Below, piece by piece: positions 9,256 through 17,970 of a stretch of DNA of 47,501 nucleotides; the first letter of the stretch is position 1; the number at the start of each line of letters is the position of its first letter. Source of the stretch: Acidobacteriota bacterium (lineage in GTDB: Bacteria > Acidobacteriota > UBA6911); NCBI GenBank assembly GCA_016934555.1, contig JAFGSS010000083.1, forward strand, positions 1-47,501, in the 5' to 3' direction. Under the pieces are notes generated by a model. It saw nothing but the letters and a program-made list of their open reading frames with translations, searched no databases and was not told the origin of the DNA. A program made the position numbers and the translations under genes.

Positions 9256-10053
9256 TTACTGCGGGAGGATGGCCGAGAGGCGCGTGGCGGCATCCACGCA
9301 CTTTTTCCCGTATTCCTGGGCTTTTTCCTTCGTCAACCGGAACGCGGGTGCGGTGACGGCGAGAGTTCCCGTGATGTTGCCGGCGGCGTTGAACACGGGC
9401 GCCGAGACGGCGCTGATCCCCTCGCGGAACTCCTCGAAGTCGGTGGCGTACCCCCGCTTGCGGACGGCCGCCAGTTCGCGGAGCAGGGTGCTGGGGTCGG
9501 TGATGGAGTTTTTCGTGAAGGCCGGGAGGCCCTCGGTCTCGATGAGCCTGTGGACCTGGTTTTCGGGGAGGAAGGCAAGAACGGCCTTCCCGTTCGATTT
9601 CGTGGTCAGCGAATTCATCGTGCCGATCGGGGGGACCACCCGGAGGTCGATCCGGGACTCGACCGAATCCACGATGACCATCTGGGTCCCGCGCAGGACG
9701 GAATAGTTCGCCGTCTCCCCCGTGTACTCGGCCAGTTCCTTCAGGAACGCCTTGGCGGCGTCGGCGATGTCGAGCTTGCCGAGGACGTAGTGCCCGTAGT
9801 CGATGAGGGCGATCCCGAGCGAGTACTGCTTGGTGGCTTCGTTGCGGTCGAGCAGCCCGTGATGGCTGAGGGTGACCAGAAGCTTGTGGACGCTGCTCTT
9901 GTGCCACCCGGCGGCCTCGGTGACCTCGGCGATCGTCATGCCGTGCCCCCGGGTCCGCAAAAGCCTCAGGATGCGGGCCGCCCGGTCCACCGCGGGCACG
10001 ATGTATTCGTAATGTTCCTCTGTCGCGGATACCGTTTTTGAATTCTGGTTCAT
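9256..10053 (-). CDS. IclR family transcriptional regulator
   Basis: MNQNSKTVSATEEHYEYIVPAVDRAARILRLLRTRGHGMTIAEVTEAAGWHKSSVHKLLVTLSHHGLLDRN... wHTH plus effector domain. Confidence 0.92.
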   Translation of the reverse strand: MNQNSKTVSATEEHYEYIVPAVDRAARILRLLRTRGHGMTIAEVTEAAGWHKSSVHKLLVTLSHHGLLDRNEATKQYSLGIALIDYGHYVLGKLDIADAAKAFLKELAEYTGETANYSVLRGTQMVIVDSVESRIDLRVVPPIGTMNSLTTKSNGKAVLAFLPENQVHRLIETEGLPAFTKNSITDPSTLLRELAAVRKRGYATDFEEFREGISAVSAPVFNAAGNITGTLAVTAPAFRLTKEKAQEYGKKCVDAATRLSAILPQ

Positions 10054-10230
10054 CCCCTGTCCCCCATGGCGGTTTGCTGAATGCATCATCATGGTCTTCG
10101 ATTTGCCAGAAACGCGGGCGGCCGGCGGGGCTGCTCCCGTGGAGGCCGGCGATGGGCCCGGGTCCCCTGCGGGGATCCCGGACCCATGCCGGTGCTGCGT
10201 GGCCGGTTCAGGCGGAACCGGGGGCCACAA

Positions 10231-11901
10231 CTAGTACTTCACGTAAGTCGGGACCAGGGTTTTGTACCTGGCCACCAGCTTGTCCCAGTTTTTGGGAAGC
10301 TGGATCTTGCGCGTGACGAACTCGTTTTCGAATCCGCCCGCGCTCTGGTGATGCCCGATCCAGACCCCGGGACCCCCGGCGACCACGAGGATGAAGTCTT
10401 CGTTCTTCAGGCCGCCGCCGCCGGCCGCGCGGGGAGTGTTCTTGACGATGAAGTCCTTCACCTGCTGCTTCGTCCACCCCGCGCTCTTGAAGATCCGGGC
10501 GTGATCGGGGATGACGACCAGGCCGGCCAGCGAATAGAGCCCGAGCCCGGCCATCGACCCGGCCAGGCCCTCGGGGCTCGTCTGCGCGGGGACATGCTGG
10601 GTGTAGCGGTTGGGGAAGAAGACCGTGACGGTGCTGTCGTCCGGGTTGAAGCCCAGGTCGACGTGCAGCGGCTGCCAGGGGCTCTCCTCCTGGTTTTCGC
10701 CCAGGACGAGGGCGTACTTGCCGGGGTTCCCCAGCGTTCCCATGTCCTCGATCCCCTTGCGCGCGCCGCCGATGTTCTTGACGATCAGGCCTACGGCCCG
10801 ACCGATGGCGGAGTTGGCCATGTTGCCCGGGCTGAGGGCGCCCGAACTGCAGTTGATGTGGATGTCGTTGCGCAGCGGCCCGTTGATGAGCAAAAACGGG
10901 GCCCACGACCCGGTGCTGACCTCGAAGGTGTCGAACCGGGTTTTCGGGTCCGCCAGGGCGTCCACCGTCGCCAGCAGCACCGGCATGTGGATCGGCAGAG
11001 CGCCGGCCATGACGGCGTTGACGGCGATCTTTTCCACCGTGGCCTTCCCCAGGCGCGGGATGAGCTTGGCCACGACGTGGTCGCGCGGCAGGTCGGTGCC
11101 CGTCAGCATCTCGGCCACCGCCTGTTCGGTCGGGGGATACAGGGGGAGTCCGTCCCCCCAGCCCTTGCGGTAGAAGAACTCGTTGAACTGCCGGAGCGTC
11201 CCCTTGAAGGCGACCTTCGGCTGGGGTTCCTTCTGGACCTGCGGGTTTTTCTCCTCCGCGGTCAAGGGTCTGGTCAGCGCGGCAATGATGTCGCCGAGAG
11301 CGGCGTCAATGCCCGATTGGATGTCTTCGGCAACGGTGGATTCGCAGGCGATGGACGTTCCCAGTACCCGCACCCCCGGCATGCCTTTACCCGACGACGC
11401 CGAGTGGGCGTCGTTCACGAAACCGCGATTCGCCAGTAACACGACCGGCGTTCCAAAGTCCTCGATCGCTACGCCGTTGTAGGCGAGGAACTTGGTGCAG
11501 GACCCTCAATCGCCGACCGCGGCGACCACCGCGTCCATGTCTTTGGCCCAGGCCGCGAACCGCTCCTTGTTGACGGTCTCGGTCTCGGTGACGTTGGGCA
11601 GGGTGGAATGGAAGAGGCTGGTCTGGATGGTGGGATATTTCTGCTTCAGCCTTTTTTCCACCTCGTCGGTGATCGGTTTGGCCGCGCGCTTGAAGTTGGC
11701 GAACAGCCCTACCTTCTTCCCGTCCAGGGTGTCGAGCCGGGGGGAAAGGCCCCGGAGCGGGATCGGGTCCACGTCAGCCCACGGGCTGAGGACCTCGTAC
11801 TGCGTTTCCGGGGCCTGCTGGGCGGCCAGGCTCCCGGAAGGGGCGGGTACGGCCACGACGGAAAACGCCGTCACCGCCGCCACGGACAATAATCTGCGCA
11901 T
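10231..11901 (-). CDS. UGSC-family exported selenoprotein (TGA at 11508..11506 read as Sec) with long C-terminal domain
   Basis: ORFs 11506..11901 and 10231..11442 share one frame with a single TGA between: ...DAVVAAVGD-U-GSCTKFLAYNGVAIEDFGTPVVLLANRG...; literal UGSC signature; signal peptide MRRLLSVAAVTAFSVVAVPAPSGSLAAQ; AGGAGG RBS. Confidence 0.9.
11459..11489 (-). promoter_or_regulatory. Candidate bacterial SECIS hairpin downstream of UGA in the 10231..11901 gene
   Basis: TCCTCG-C-CTAC-AACGGC-GTAG-CGAT-CGAGGA: 6-bp outer and 4-bp inner stems; loop starts ~27 nt after the UGA. Confidence 0.45.
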
Positions 11902-12124
11902 GTGTTGCTCCTCCTTGTTCGTTGGTGAAATGTAAGCTGCCCCTTATGATATCAGGAAGGACCGCCCCAGGCGCGAATGCCGGGAGCGGTCCCACGCCCG
12001 CAGGCGCTTACGCCTGATAGATCTCGCATAATAGATATAGTAGCCATAAGGAGACAACTCTAGCTCCCGGGGCGGGGTGAAGTCAAGCATAATGAGTGGA
12101 AGATCAAGGTTTTACCGGTCTGAT

Positions 12125-12173
12125 CACAGGGACCGCGGCGCCGCGAGGCGGCCGCGGCGCCGCGGTCCCTGTG
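12125..12173. terminator. Perfect 21-bp inverted repeat, putative terminator of the cupin gene
   Basis: CACAGGGACCGCGGCGCCGCG-AGGCGGC-CGCGGCGCCGCGGTCCCTGTG just past the stop codon of the - strand gene ending at 12176; no clear U-tract. Confidence 0.6.
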
Positions 12174-12175
12174 CG

Positions 12176-12607
12176 CTACTCGTCGTCCTTGATGTAGCGG
12201 CCGCCCGGGACGGTGGTGAAGTGAAAGACCGGCCGGTCGACGCGCCGGAGGATCAGGGGGCAGTGCTTCATCCCCGCGGGTACGAACAGGAGCGCGCTGC
12301 GGGTGATGACGTGTTTTTCGTCCTCGAGCCAGATTTCGATTTCGGCGCCGAGGTCGTGGGGGTGGTCCGGATCGTTGCCGAAAAACCCGATGATCTCGTC
12401 CGCGTCGTGGACGTGGGGCCGGTCTTCGAGGGTTTCGGCCGCCCGGAGGTACCAGGCGGTGTTCATGTGAAAGGCCCCCTCCACCACGTTTTCGTCCATC
12501 CAGAGGATGCGGCGGGCGTAGCGGGAGTAGGCGGTTTCGATCTTCCGCTTCTCCTCGGGGACGACCAGGTCGGTGACGATGTATTTGCCGTATTTCGATC
12601 CTTCCAT
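12176..12607 (-). CDS. Cupin-like domain protein
   Basis: MEGSKYGKYIVTDLVVPEEKRKIETAYSRYARRILWMDENVVEGAFHMNTAWYLRAAETLEDRPHVHDADEIIGFFGNDPDHPHDLGAEIEIWLEDEKHVITRSALLFVPAGMKHCPLILRRVDRPVFHFTTVPGGRYIKDDE; HxHxxDE...GxxH pattern. Confidence 0.7.
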   Translation of the reverse strand: MEGSKYGKYIVTDLVVPEEKRKIETAYSRYARRILWMDENVVEGAFHMNTAWYLRAAETLEDRPHVHDADEIIGFFGNDPDHPHDLGAEIEIWLEDEKHVITRSALLFVPAGMKHCPLILRRVDRPVFHFTTVPGGRYIKDDE

Positions 12608-12642
12608 GCAAACCTCTCCTTCCTTTTTGTGAAGCCGGGGGG

Positions 12643-13434
12643 TCATTCCCGCCGGCGCAGTCCGCTCTTGCCGCCGAGGTGCTGGCCCCCGTCGAATTTG
12701 ATCGTTTCTCCCGTCATCATACGCGCCCCCTCGGCCAGCCAGACGATGGCGTCGGCGACGTCCTCGGGCGTTGCCAGGACCTCCAGGGGCGTCGTCTCGC
12801 GCACGGATTGGACGACGCGGGCGAATTCCGTGTCTCCCAGTCCCCGGCGCAGCCAGCGGGTGTCGATGGCCCCCGGGGCGACGCCGTTGACCCGGATCTC
12901 CGGACCGAGGGTGCGGGCCAGGCACTTGGTCATGTTGATGACGGCGGCCTTGGAGGCGGAATAGGCGATGGAACTGCCGTGCCCCAAAAACCCCGCGATG
13001 GAGACCACGTTGACGATGGCTCCCTCCCCCGCTTTCTTCATGTGGGGGACCGCCGCGCGGGAGCAGAAAAAGTTGCCCATCAGGTTGGTGCGCAGGATCT
13101 CGAGCCAGACGTCCTCCGAGAGCGCCTCGAGGTCGCCGAATTCGACGAAGCGGGTGACGGCGGCGTTGTTCACCAGGACGTCCAGGCGCCCGAAGGCGTC
13201 CACCGCCGCCTGGACGAGGCGCCTGCAGTCGGCTTCCAGCGACACGTCGGCCTGCACCACGACCGCCCCGGCCCCCCGCTCGCGGCAGAGCGCGGCCGCC
13301 TCCTCCGCTTCGGTGCGGCTGCGGTTGTAGTTGATGACGACCGAACACCCCCGCCCGGCGAACTTGAGGACCGCCGCCCGCCCCACCCCCGCCGAACTCC
13401 CCGTGACCACCGCTGCCTTGTTTTTCAGGTCCAT
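12643..13434 (-). CDS. Short-chain dehydrogenase/reductase (SDR)
   Basis: MDLKNKAAVVTGSSAGVGRAAVLKFAGRGCSVVINYNRS...NNAAVTRF...YSASKAAVINMTKCLA; TGxxxGxG and YxxxK motifs. Confidence 0.95.
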   Translation of the reverse strand: MDLKNKAAVVTGSSAGVGRAAVLKFAGRGCSVVINYNRSRTEAEEAAALCRERGAGAVVVQADVSLEADCRRLVQAAVDAFGRLDVLVNNAAVTRFVEFGDLEALSEDVWLEILRTNLMGNFFCSRAAVPHMKKAGEGAIVNVVSIAGFLGHGSSIAYSASKAAVINMTKCLARTLGPEIRVNGVAPGAIDTRWLRRGLGDTEFARVVQSVRETTPLEVLATPEDVADAIVWLAEGARMMTGETIKFDGGQHLGGKSGLRRRE

Positions 13435-13780
13435 AATCCGAAACTCCGTTGGATGCTGCCGGCGCCCTCGGACGCCGGAGAGTGCGTTCGCCCTATTATG
13501 GGCCGCACAGCGGCGCATGCGCCCTGTTTTTTCGCTCCGTCTCGGCCCGGGGAGGCCGCAGCCCGTCCCCGATACCTGAAAGGGGGAAATTCCCGGACCT
13601 CCATTATCGCTTGGAAAACCCAAGGACACCTATAGGTTATAATGGTGCTTCATGGAGGGGGGCTGAACCCCGGGGCGTGCCCGCGCATCCTATGAAGGGA
13701 CGCCCGCGGCAGGCACTGACCGGTCGCGGTTTACGGGGGGACAGGAGGGAGCGATTGTGAGATCATGGTCGGGAGGGAAT

Positions 13781-14191
13781 ATGAAGCGATATCTTGCAGG
13801 ATGGGTGGCGGGCGTCTGCCTGATGGCGTTGGCGATGGCGGCTCCCGCCCGGGCGGCGGAGGTCCCCCGTATCGGCGTCGGGGAACTGAAGAAGATGATG
13901 GACGAGGGGGTCGCGGTGACCGTGATCGACGTGCAGTCGAGGGAGGCCTACGCCGAGGGGCACATCAAGGGCGCCCTTTCGATCCCCTGGCAGAGTCAGA
14001 TCGCGCTCGAGGACGTCTGGTCGTTGCCTGCGGACCAGCTGATCGTCACCTACTGCGACTGCGGCCCGGGGGAGGCGGACAGCGCCGATTTTGCACGGCA
14101 GCTCTTCCAAATGGGGTACGAAAACGTCAAAATACTGGCGGACCCCTCCATCAGGGAGTGGCGTGAAAAGGGCTACCCGGTCGAAAAGTAG
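13781..14191 (+). CDS. Exported rhodanese-like protein
   Basis: MKRYLAGWVAGVCLMALAMAAPARAAEVPRIGVGELKKMMDEGVAVTVIDVQSREAYAEGHIKGALSIPW...VTYCDCGPGEADSADFARQLFQMGYENVKIL. Confidence 0.9.
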   Translation: MKRYLAGWVAGVCLMALAMAAPARAAEVPRIGVGELKKMMDEGVAVTVIDVQSREAYAEGHIKGALSIPWQSQIALEDVWSLPADQLIVTYCDCGPGEADSADFARQLFQMGYENVKILADPSIREWREKGYPVEK

Positions 14192-14215
14192 GGGGCCCGC
14201 GGAGACAGGAGCCTT

Positions 14216-14665
14216 ATGAGAATGCCATGGTGTTTTGCCCTGTTGCTGGCGGCGGCGGCCGGGGGCGCCGGCTGGGCCGGCTCGGAGCCGGCGGCCGCTT
14301 ACGTGGGATGGGAGCGGTGTGCCCCCTGTCACTCGGAACTCACCGAGGGCTGGCAGACGACGCGGCACGCGAAAGCGATCGACAGCCTCAGGAAGACGGG
14401 GCAGGAAAATCTGCCCGGGTGCGTCGAGTGCCACGTCACCGGGTATGAAAAGGACGGGGGTTTCATCGACTGCGAACTGACGCCGGAGATGGCGGGAGTG
14501 CAGTGCGAGGCCTGCCACGGGCCCGCCGGGGGGCATGTGGAGGACCCGATGGGGGTAAAACTGGTCCGGGACGCGGGTGAGGACGTCTGCCGGGCGTGCC
14601 ATACCGAGGACCAGGACCCGGGATTCAACTACGAGGAAAAGACCAAGGGAATCCACGGCGACTAG
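14216..14665 (+). CDS. Exported tetraheme c-type cytochrome (cytochrome c554 family-like)
   Basis: Four CxxCH motifs: CAPCH, CVECH, CEACH, CRACH; N-terminal signal sequence. Confidence 0.88.
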   Translation: MRMPWCFALLLAAAAGGAGWAGSEPAAAYVGWERCAPCHSELTEGWQTTRHAKAIDSLRKTGQENLPGCVECHVTGYEKDGGFIDCELTPEMAGVQCEACHGPAGGHVEDPMGVKLVRDAGEDVCRACHTEDQDPGFNYEEKTKGIHGD

Positions 14666-14702
14666 GGAGCCGCGGGTTCCGGATCGAGAGAAGGAGATTT
14701 GC

Positions 14703-15440
14703 ATGAGATACGGCAAAACGGCGATGGCCGCGCTCGGCATGGCGGCGGTGTTGGCGCTGGCGGCACCCCCGGTCGGTGCGGACGCGGGGGTCGGGGAACT
14801 CACCGCCACCCCGGCGCACCATGAATTCGGCCAGGTGCCGGAGGGGGAAACGGCCCGGGTGACGGCCGTCGTGCAGAACACCGGGAGCGCGGAGGTCGAG
14901 ATCACCAACGTGAGGACCAGTTGAGGGTGCACCAAGGCCATGCTTGGAAAGCATGCACTCAAACCGGGCGAAAAGACGGAACTCACGGTCAGCTATGAAA
15001 CGGAGGGGAGGCCGGGGCCGTTCGATAAAAAGGTCCTATTGACCACCAACATTCCCGGGGGGAAAAGCATCGAAATCTTCAGCCTGAAGGGGGAGGTCCT
15101 GGAAGCCCCCGGGGCCAAGATCTCCGTGGAACCGAGGAGGGTGACGCTCAAGGGGGAGGAGCGCGCCGCGGGGAAGGTCCAGCGGTTTGTCGTGAAAAAC
15201 GAAGGCTCGCTTCCTCTCGTCGTCAAGGAGATCCGGTCCAAGGACGGGAAGACGGTGTACTTCGGCGGCGCGGACGCGGGGGCGCTGACGGTCCAGCCGG
15301 GCCAGAGCGGTGAACTCGAGCTCAAGATCCCGGGGAAACCGGGGGAAAAGGCGGAGCGGGAGTTCCTGCTGGTCGATTCCAACGCCAGGAACGCCGGCGC
15401 CTCGGGCCTTTTCCTGCTGATCCAGTACGACGCCCCGTAG
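14703..15440 (+). CDS. DUF1573-domain exported selenoprotein (TGA at 14922..14924 read as Sec)
   Basis: Upstream part MRYGKTAMAALGMAAVLALAAPPVGADAGVGELTATPAHHEFGQVPEGETARVTAVVQNTGSAEVEITNVRTS, TGA, then GCTKAMLGKHALKPGEKTELTVSYETEGRPGPFDKKVLLTTN in the same frame; the usual DUF1573 motif is TSCGCT. Confidence 0.9.
14939..14955 (+). promoter_or_regulatory. Candidate bacterial SECIS hairpin in the DUF1573 selenoprotein gene
   Basis: CATGCTT-GGA-AAGCATG: perfect 7-bp stem, loop starts with G, 22 nt after the UGA; flanked by GGGTGC/GCACTC pairing. Confidence 0.7.
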
Positions 15441-15465
15441 CCTCGCCCATCCGACAAGACGCGTC

Positions 15466-15507
15466 GCGGCGCCCCGGGAACCCGGTCCCGGGGCGCCGCT
15501 TTTTTTC
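15466..15507 (+). terminator. Rho-independent terminator
   Basis: GCGGCGCCCCGGGA-ACCCGG-TCCCGGGGCGCCGC followed by TTTTTTT. Confidence 0.93.
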
Positions 15508-15772
15508 AGTAAGAGCGTGCCTCAAGGGAATTTGGATTCCGCCCCGGGATAGGGTATGATTCTGTTCTCTGTGGGGCTTTCGTAACATTTCGCAGGTCGA
15601 ACGGGCCGCAGACCCCCTGCGCGGGGAAGCGGCCTTTTCTGTATCCCGCAGGCGCAGCAGCCCCGGATCCGCAACCGACGGAGCCTGTAACCATCGGAAA
15701 GGCGCCGCCCGCGGCGCCGCCCGGAGAGTCCGGACGGCCGCCCCGGGACGCGTGAAAGGAGAAGAGTCCATT

Positions 15773-15976
15773 ATGGCAAGAGGAGAAGCCTACATCGCCT
15801 GCCCGCACTGCGGTTTTCAGTCGCGAATCCCGCTCATGGCGCTGCAGCGCGACAACTATCACTGTTCGCGTTGCGGCAGTCCTGTTCCCCTGGCTGCCGC
15901 CAACGTGCCCCAGGATAACGGGAACCGCCCCGCCAGCCGGCCCAAAAAGACCTTTCACCGCCGCAAGAGGCGCTGA
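15773..15976 (+). CDS. Small zinc-ribbon protein
   Basis: MARGEAYIACPHCGFQSRIPLMALQRDNYHCSRCGSPVPLAAA...KKTFHRRKRR; CPHC...CSRC. Confidence 0.75.
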   Translation: MARGEAYIACPHCGFQSRIPLMALQRDNYHCSRCGSPVPLAAANVPQDNGNRPASRPKKTFHRRKRR

Positions 15977-16053
15977 AGCGCCCGAGCGGCGCACGGCGCC
16001 CCGGCGGGGGCGGCCGGGACGGTCCGGGGCCTCGCGCCCCCGGCAGGGAACGC

Positions 16054-16371
16054 TTACCAGCGGGGTTCGCGATGGCGTCCCGGGGTCCGTTTCCCCCCTT
16101 TTCCGAAGCCGCCCCGGCGCTCCGGCTTGGGTTTGGCCTCGTTGACGGCCAGGGGGCGGCCGTTGATCGGAAACGCGTTCAGTTCCTCGATGGCCTTGGC
16201 CGCTTCTTCCTCGGTGGACATCTCGACGAAGGCGAACCCCCGCGATCGGCCCGTTTCCAGGTCGCGCATCACCGTCAGCGAATCCACCTTCCCCTTCTGT
16301 TCGAACATTCCCCGCAGTTCTTCCTCGCCCAGCGAGAAAGGAAGGTTTCCCACAAACAGGTTTTTCCCCAT
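16054..16371 (-). CDS. RRM-type RNA-binding protein
   Basis: MGKNLFVGNLPFSLGEEELRGMFEQKGKVDSLTVMRDLETGRSRGFAFVEMSTEEEAAKAIEELN; RNP1/RNP2 motifs. Confidence 0.95.
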   Translation of the reverse strand: MGKNLFVGNLPFSLGEEELRGMFEQKGKVDSLTVMRDLETGRSRGFAFVEMSTEEEAAKAIEELNAFPINGRPLAVNEAKPKPERRGGFGKGGKRTPGRHREPRW

Positions 16372-16456
16372 GGTTTTTCTCCCGTCATGCCGGAATGTTC
16401 CGGCGCTGTGCTTCTCTCAATGAAGTCCGCTCCCGGGATCCCGGGCCCTCCGCCGT

Positions 16457-17689
16457 CTACCGGGCGTGCGCCCGCCTCCTGGCTCCCGCGAGACTCGGCC
16501 TGAAGCTCCTGCTCCGTTCCACTCGAGGGGCGCCGGCGGGTGCGGCGAGGGTCGGCGGGGCCGGCTCCGCGGCGGCAAACCCCGGCACACGACGGCGCTC
16601 GATCCGCGAACCGAAGATCTTTTCGATCTGCCGCACGAGCGGTTCGTCGTCCGCTACCGTGAAGGTGAAGGCCTCCCCCGTGCAACCCGCCCGCCCCGTG
16701 CGCCCGATCCGGTGGGTGTAGGCGTCCGGGGTATCGGGCATGTCGAAGTTGATGACATGGGAGATTTCCGATATGTCGATGCCGCGGGCGGCGATGTCGG
16801 TGGCCACGAGGATGTCGTATTTACCGCTGCGGAACCCGTTGATGGCCGATTGCCGCCGGTTTTGCGCCATGTCCCCCTGAAGGGCCGAGACGCGGTAGCC
16901 GTTTTTAGCCAGGCGGTCCGCCACGCGGACGGCCCGGCGCTTGGTCCGGGTGAAGACCAGCACCCTCCCGGTCGGGGTCCGGCCGAGCAGGTCGAGCAGC
17001 AACCCCGACTTCATCGTTTCCGCGACCGGGTAGAGGGAATGGGCCACGCTCTTGACGGGCGCCAGCGCGCCGGCCTGGACGTGGACCGGGTTACGCAGGA
17101 TGGTGTCGGCCAGCGTCCGGATGTCTCCCGGCATGGTGGCGGAAAAGAGCAGGGTCTGCCGGCGGGCCGGAAGGACCCGCAGGATGCGGCGGACGTCGGG
17201 CAGGAACCCCATGTCGCAAAGCCGGTCCGCCTCGTCCAGCACCAGGATCTCGATGGCGCCGAGGTCCAGGTCCCCCTCCCCGATCAGGTCGAGGATCCGC
17301 CCCGGGCACCCGACCACGACCTGGCTGCCGCTTCTGATGTTTCTGACCTGGGACACCCGGCTGACGCCGCCGTAGACGGTGGCGCTCCGGACCCGGCCCC
17401 CGCGGCCCAGGGTCACGATCGACTCGTGCACCTGTTCCGCCAGTTCCCGCGTCGGTTCCAGGATCAGGACACGCGTGCCCCGCGCGGGGTGGGACTCGAG
17501 GTGCTGCAGTATGGGCAGGACGAAGGCGGCTGTTTTCCCCGTGCCGGTCTCGGCCAGGCCCAGCAGGTCGCGTCCCTCGAGCGCCAGCGGGATGGCCTTC
17601 TGCTGGATCGGCGTGGGGTGAAAGTAACCCGCCGCCCGGATGGCGGCATGGATGTTCGAATGAAGCGGAAAATGTTCAAAACTCTGCAA
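16457..17689 (-). CDS. DEAD-box RNA helicase (RhlE-like); probable TTG start
   Basis: HPTPIQQKAIPLALEGRDLLGLAETGTGKTAAF...DEADRLCDMGF...SATMP...HRIGRTGRAG; AAGGAG lies 7 nt upstream of TTG CAG AGT TTT (MQSFEHFPLHSNI). The ORF caller's GTG start is 17707. Confidence 0.92.
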   Translation of the reverse strand: MQSFEHFPLHSNIHAAIRAAGYFHPTPIQQKAIPLALEGRDLLGLAETGTGKTAAFVLPILQHLESHPARGTRVLILEPTRELAEQVHESIVTLGRGGRVRSATVYGGVSRVSQVRNIRSGSQVVVGCPGRILDLIGEGDLDLGAIEILVLDEADRLCDMGFLPDVRRILRVLPARRQTLLFSATMPGDIRTLADTILRNPVHVQAGALAPVKSVAHSLYPVAETMKSGLLLDLLGRTPTGRVLVFTRTKRRAVRVADRLAKNGYRVSALQGDMAQNRRQSAINGFRSGKYDILVATDIAARGIDISEISHVINFDMPDTPDAYTHRIGRTGRAGCTGEAFTFTVADDEPLVRQIEKIFGSRIERRRVPGFAAAEPAPPTLAAPAGAPRVERSRSFRPSLAGARRRAHAR

Positions 17690-17698
17690 AAAGACACT

Positions 17699-17719
17699 CC
17701 TTGGCACAATGAGCCAAGG
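17699..17719 (-). promoter_or_regulatory. Hairpin overlapping the Shine-Dalgarno of the DEAD-box helicase gene
   Basis: On the - strand CCTTGGC-TCATTGT-GCCAAGG then AGTG; perfect 7-bp stem whose 3' arm contains AAGG of the AAGGAG SD. Confidence 0.5.
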
Positions 17720-17970
17720 TGCACTCTCAGCTCAGAATTTAATAGGAAATTCACTTCACCGGGTACAGTGCGGATGCGGTTTGCGAACCCGGCCAAGTAT
17801 AGCATTCCGGAGGGATAAATCCAAATGGCGAGTGCCGGCGCATTCCGGTAGGGTTCCGGCCCCGGAAGGTGTATACTGCTATCTAAGTCGAATCCATCGC
17901 CCAGACGCTGCTGTTTATTCCCCGTGTGCTTGGATTTATATGGTGTCTTTCTCCCGAGGCAAGGACCGGC

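Noticed and set aside
13638-13643. Sigma-70 -10 box TATAAT upstream of the rhodanese operon
   Set aside because: Good -10 match but no -35 at proper spacing, so not listed as a feature.
14922-14942. Separate gene starting at ATG 14940, as given by the ORF track
   Set aside because: No ribosome-binding site context is needed: the frame is continuous through the TGA and completes a single DUF1573 domain.
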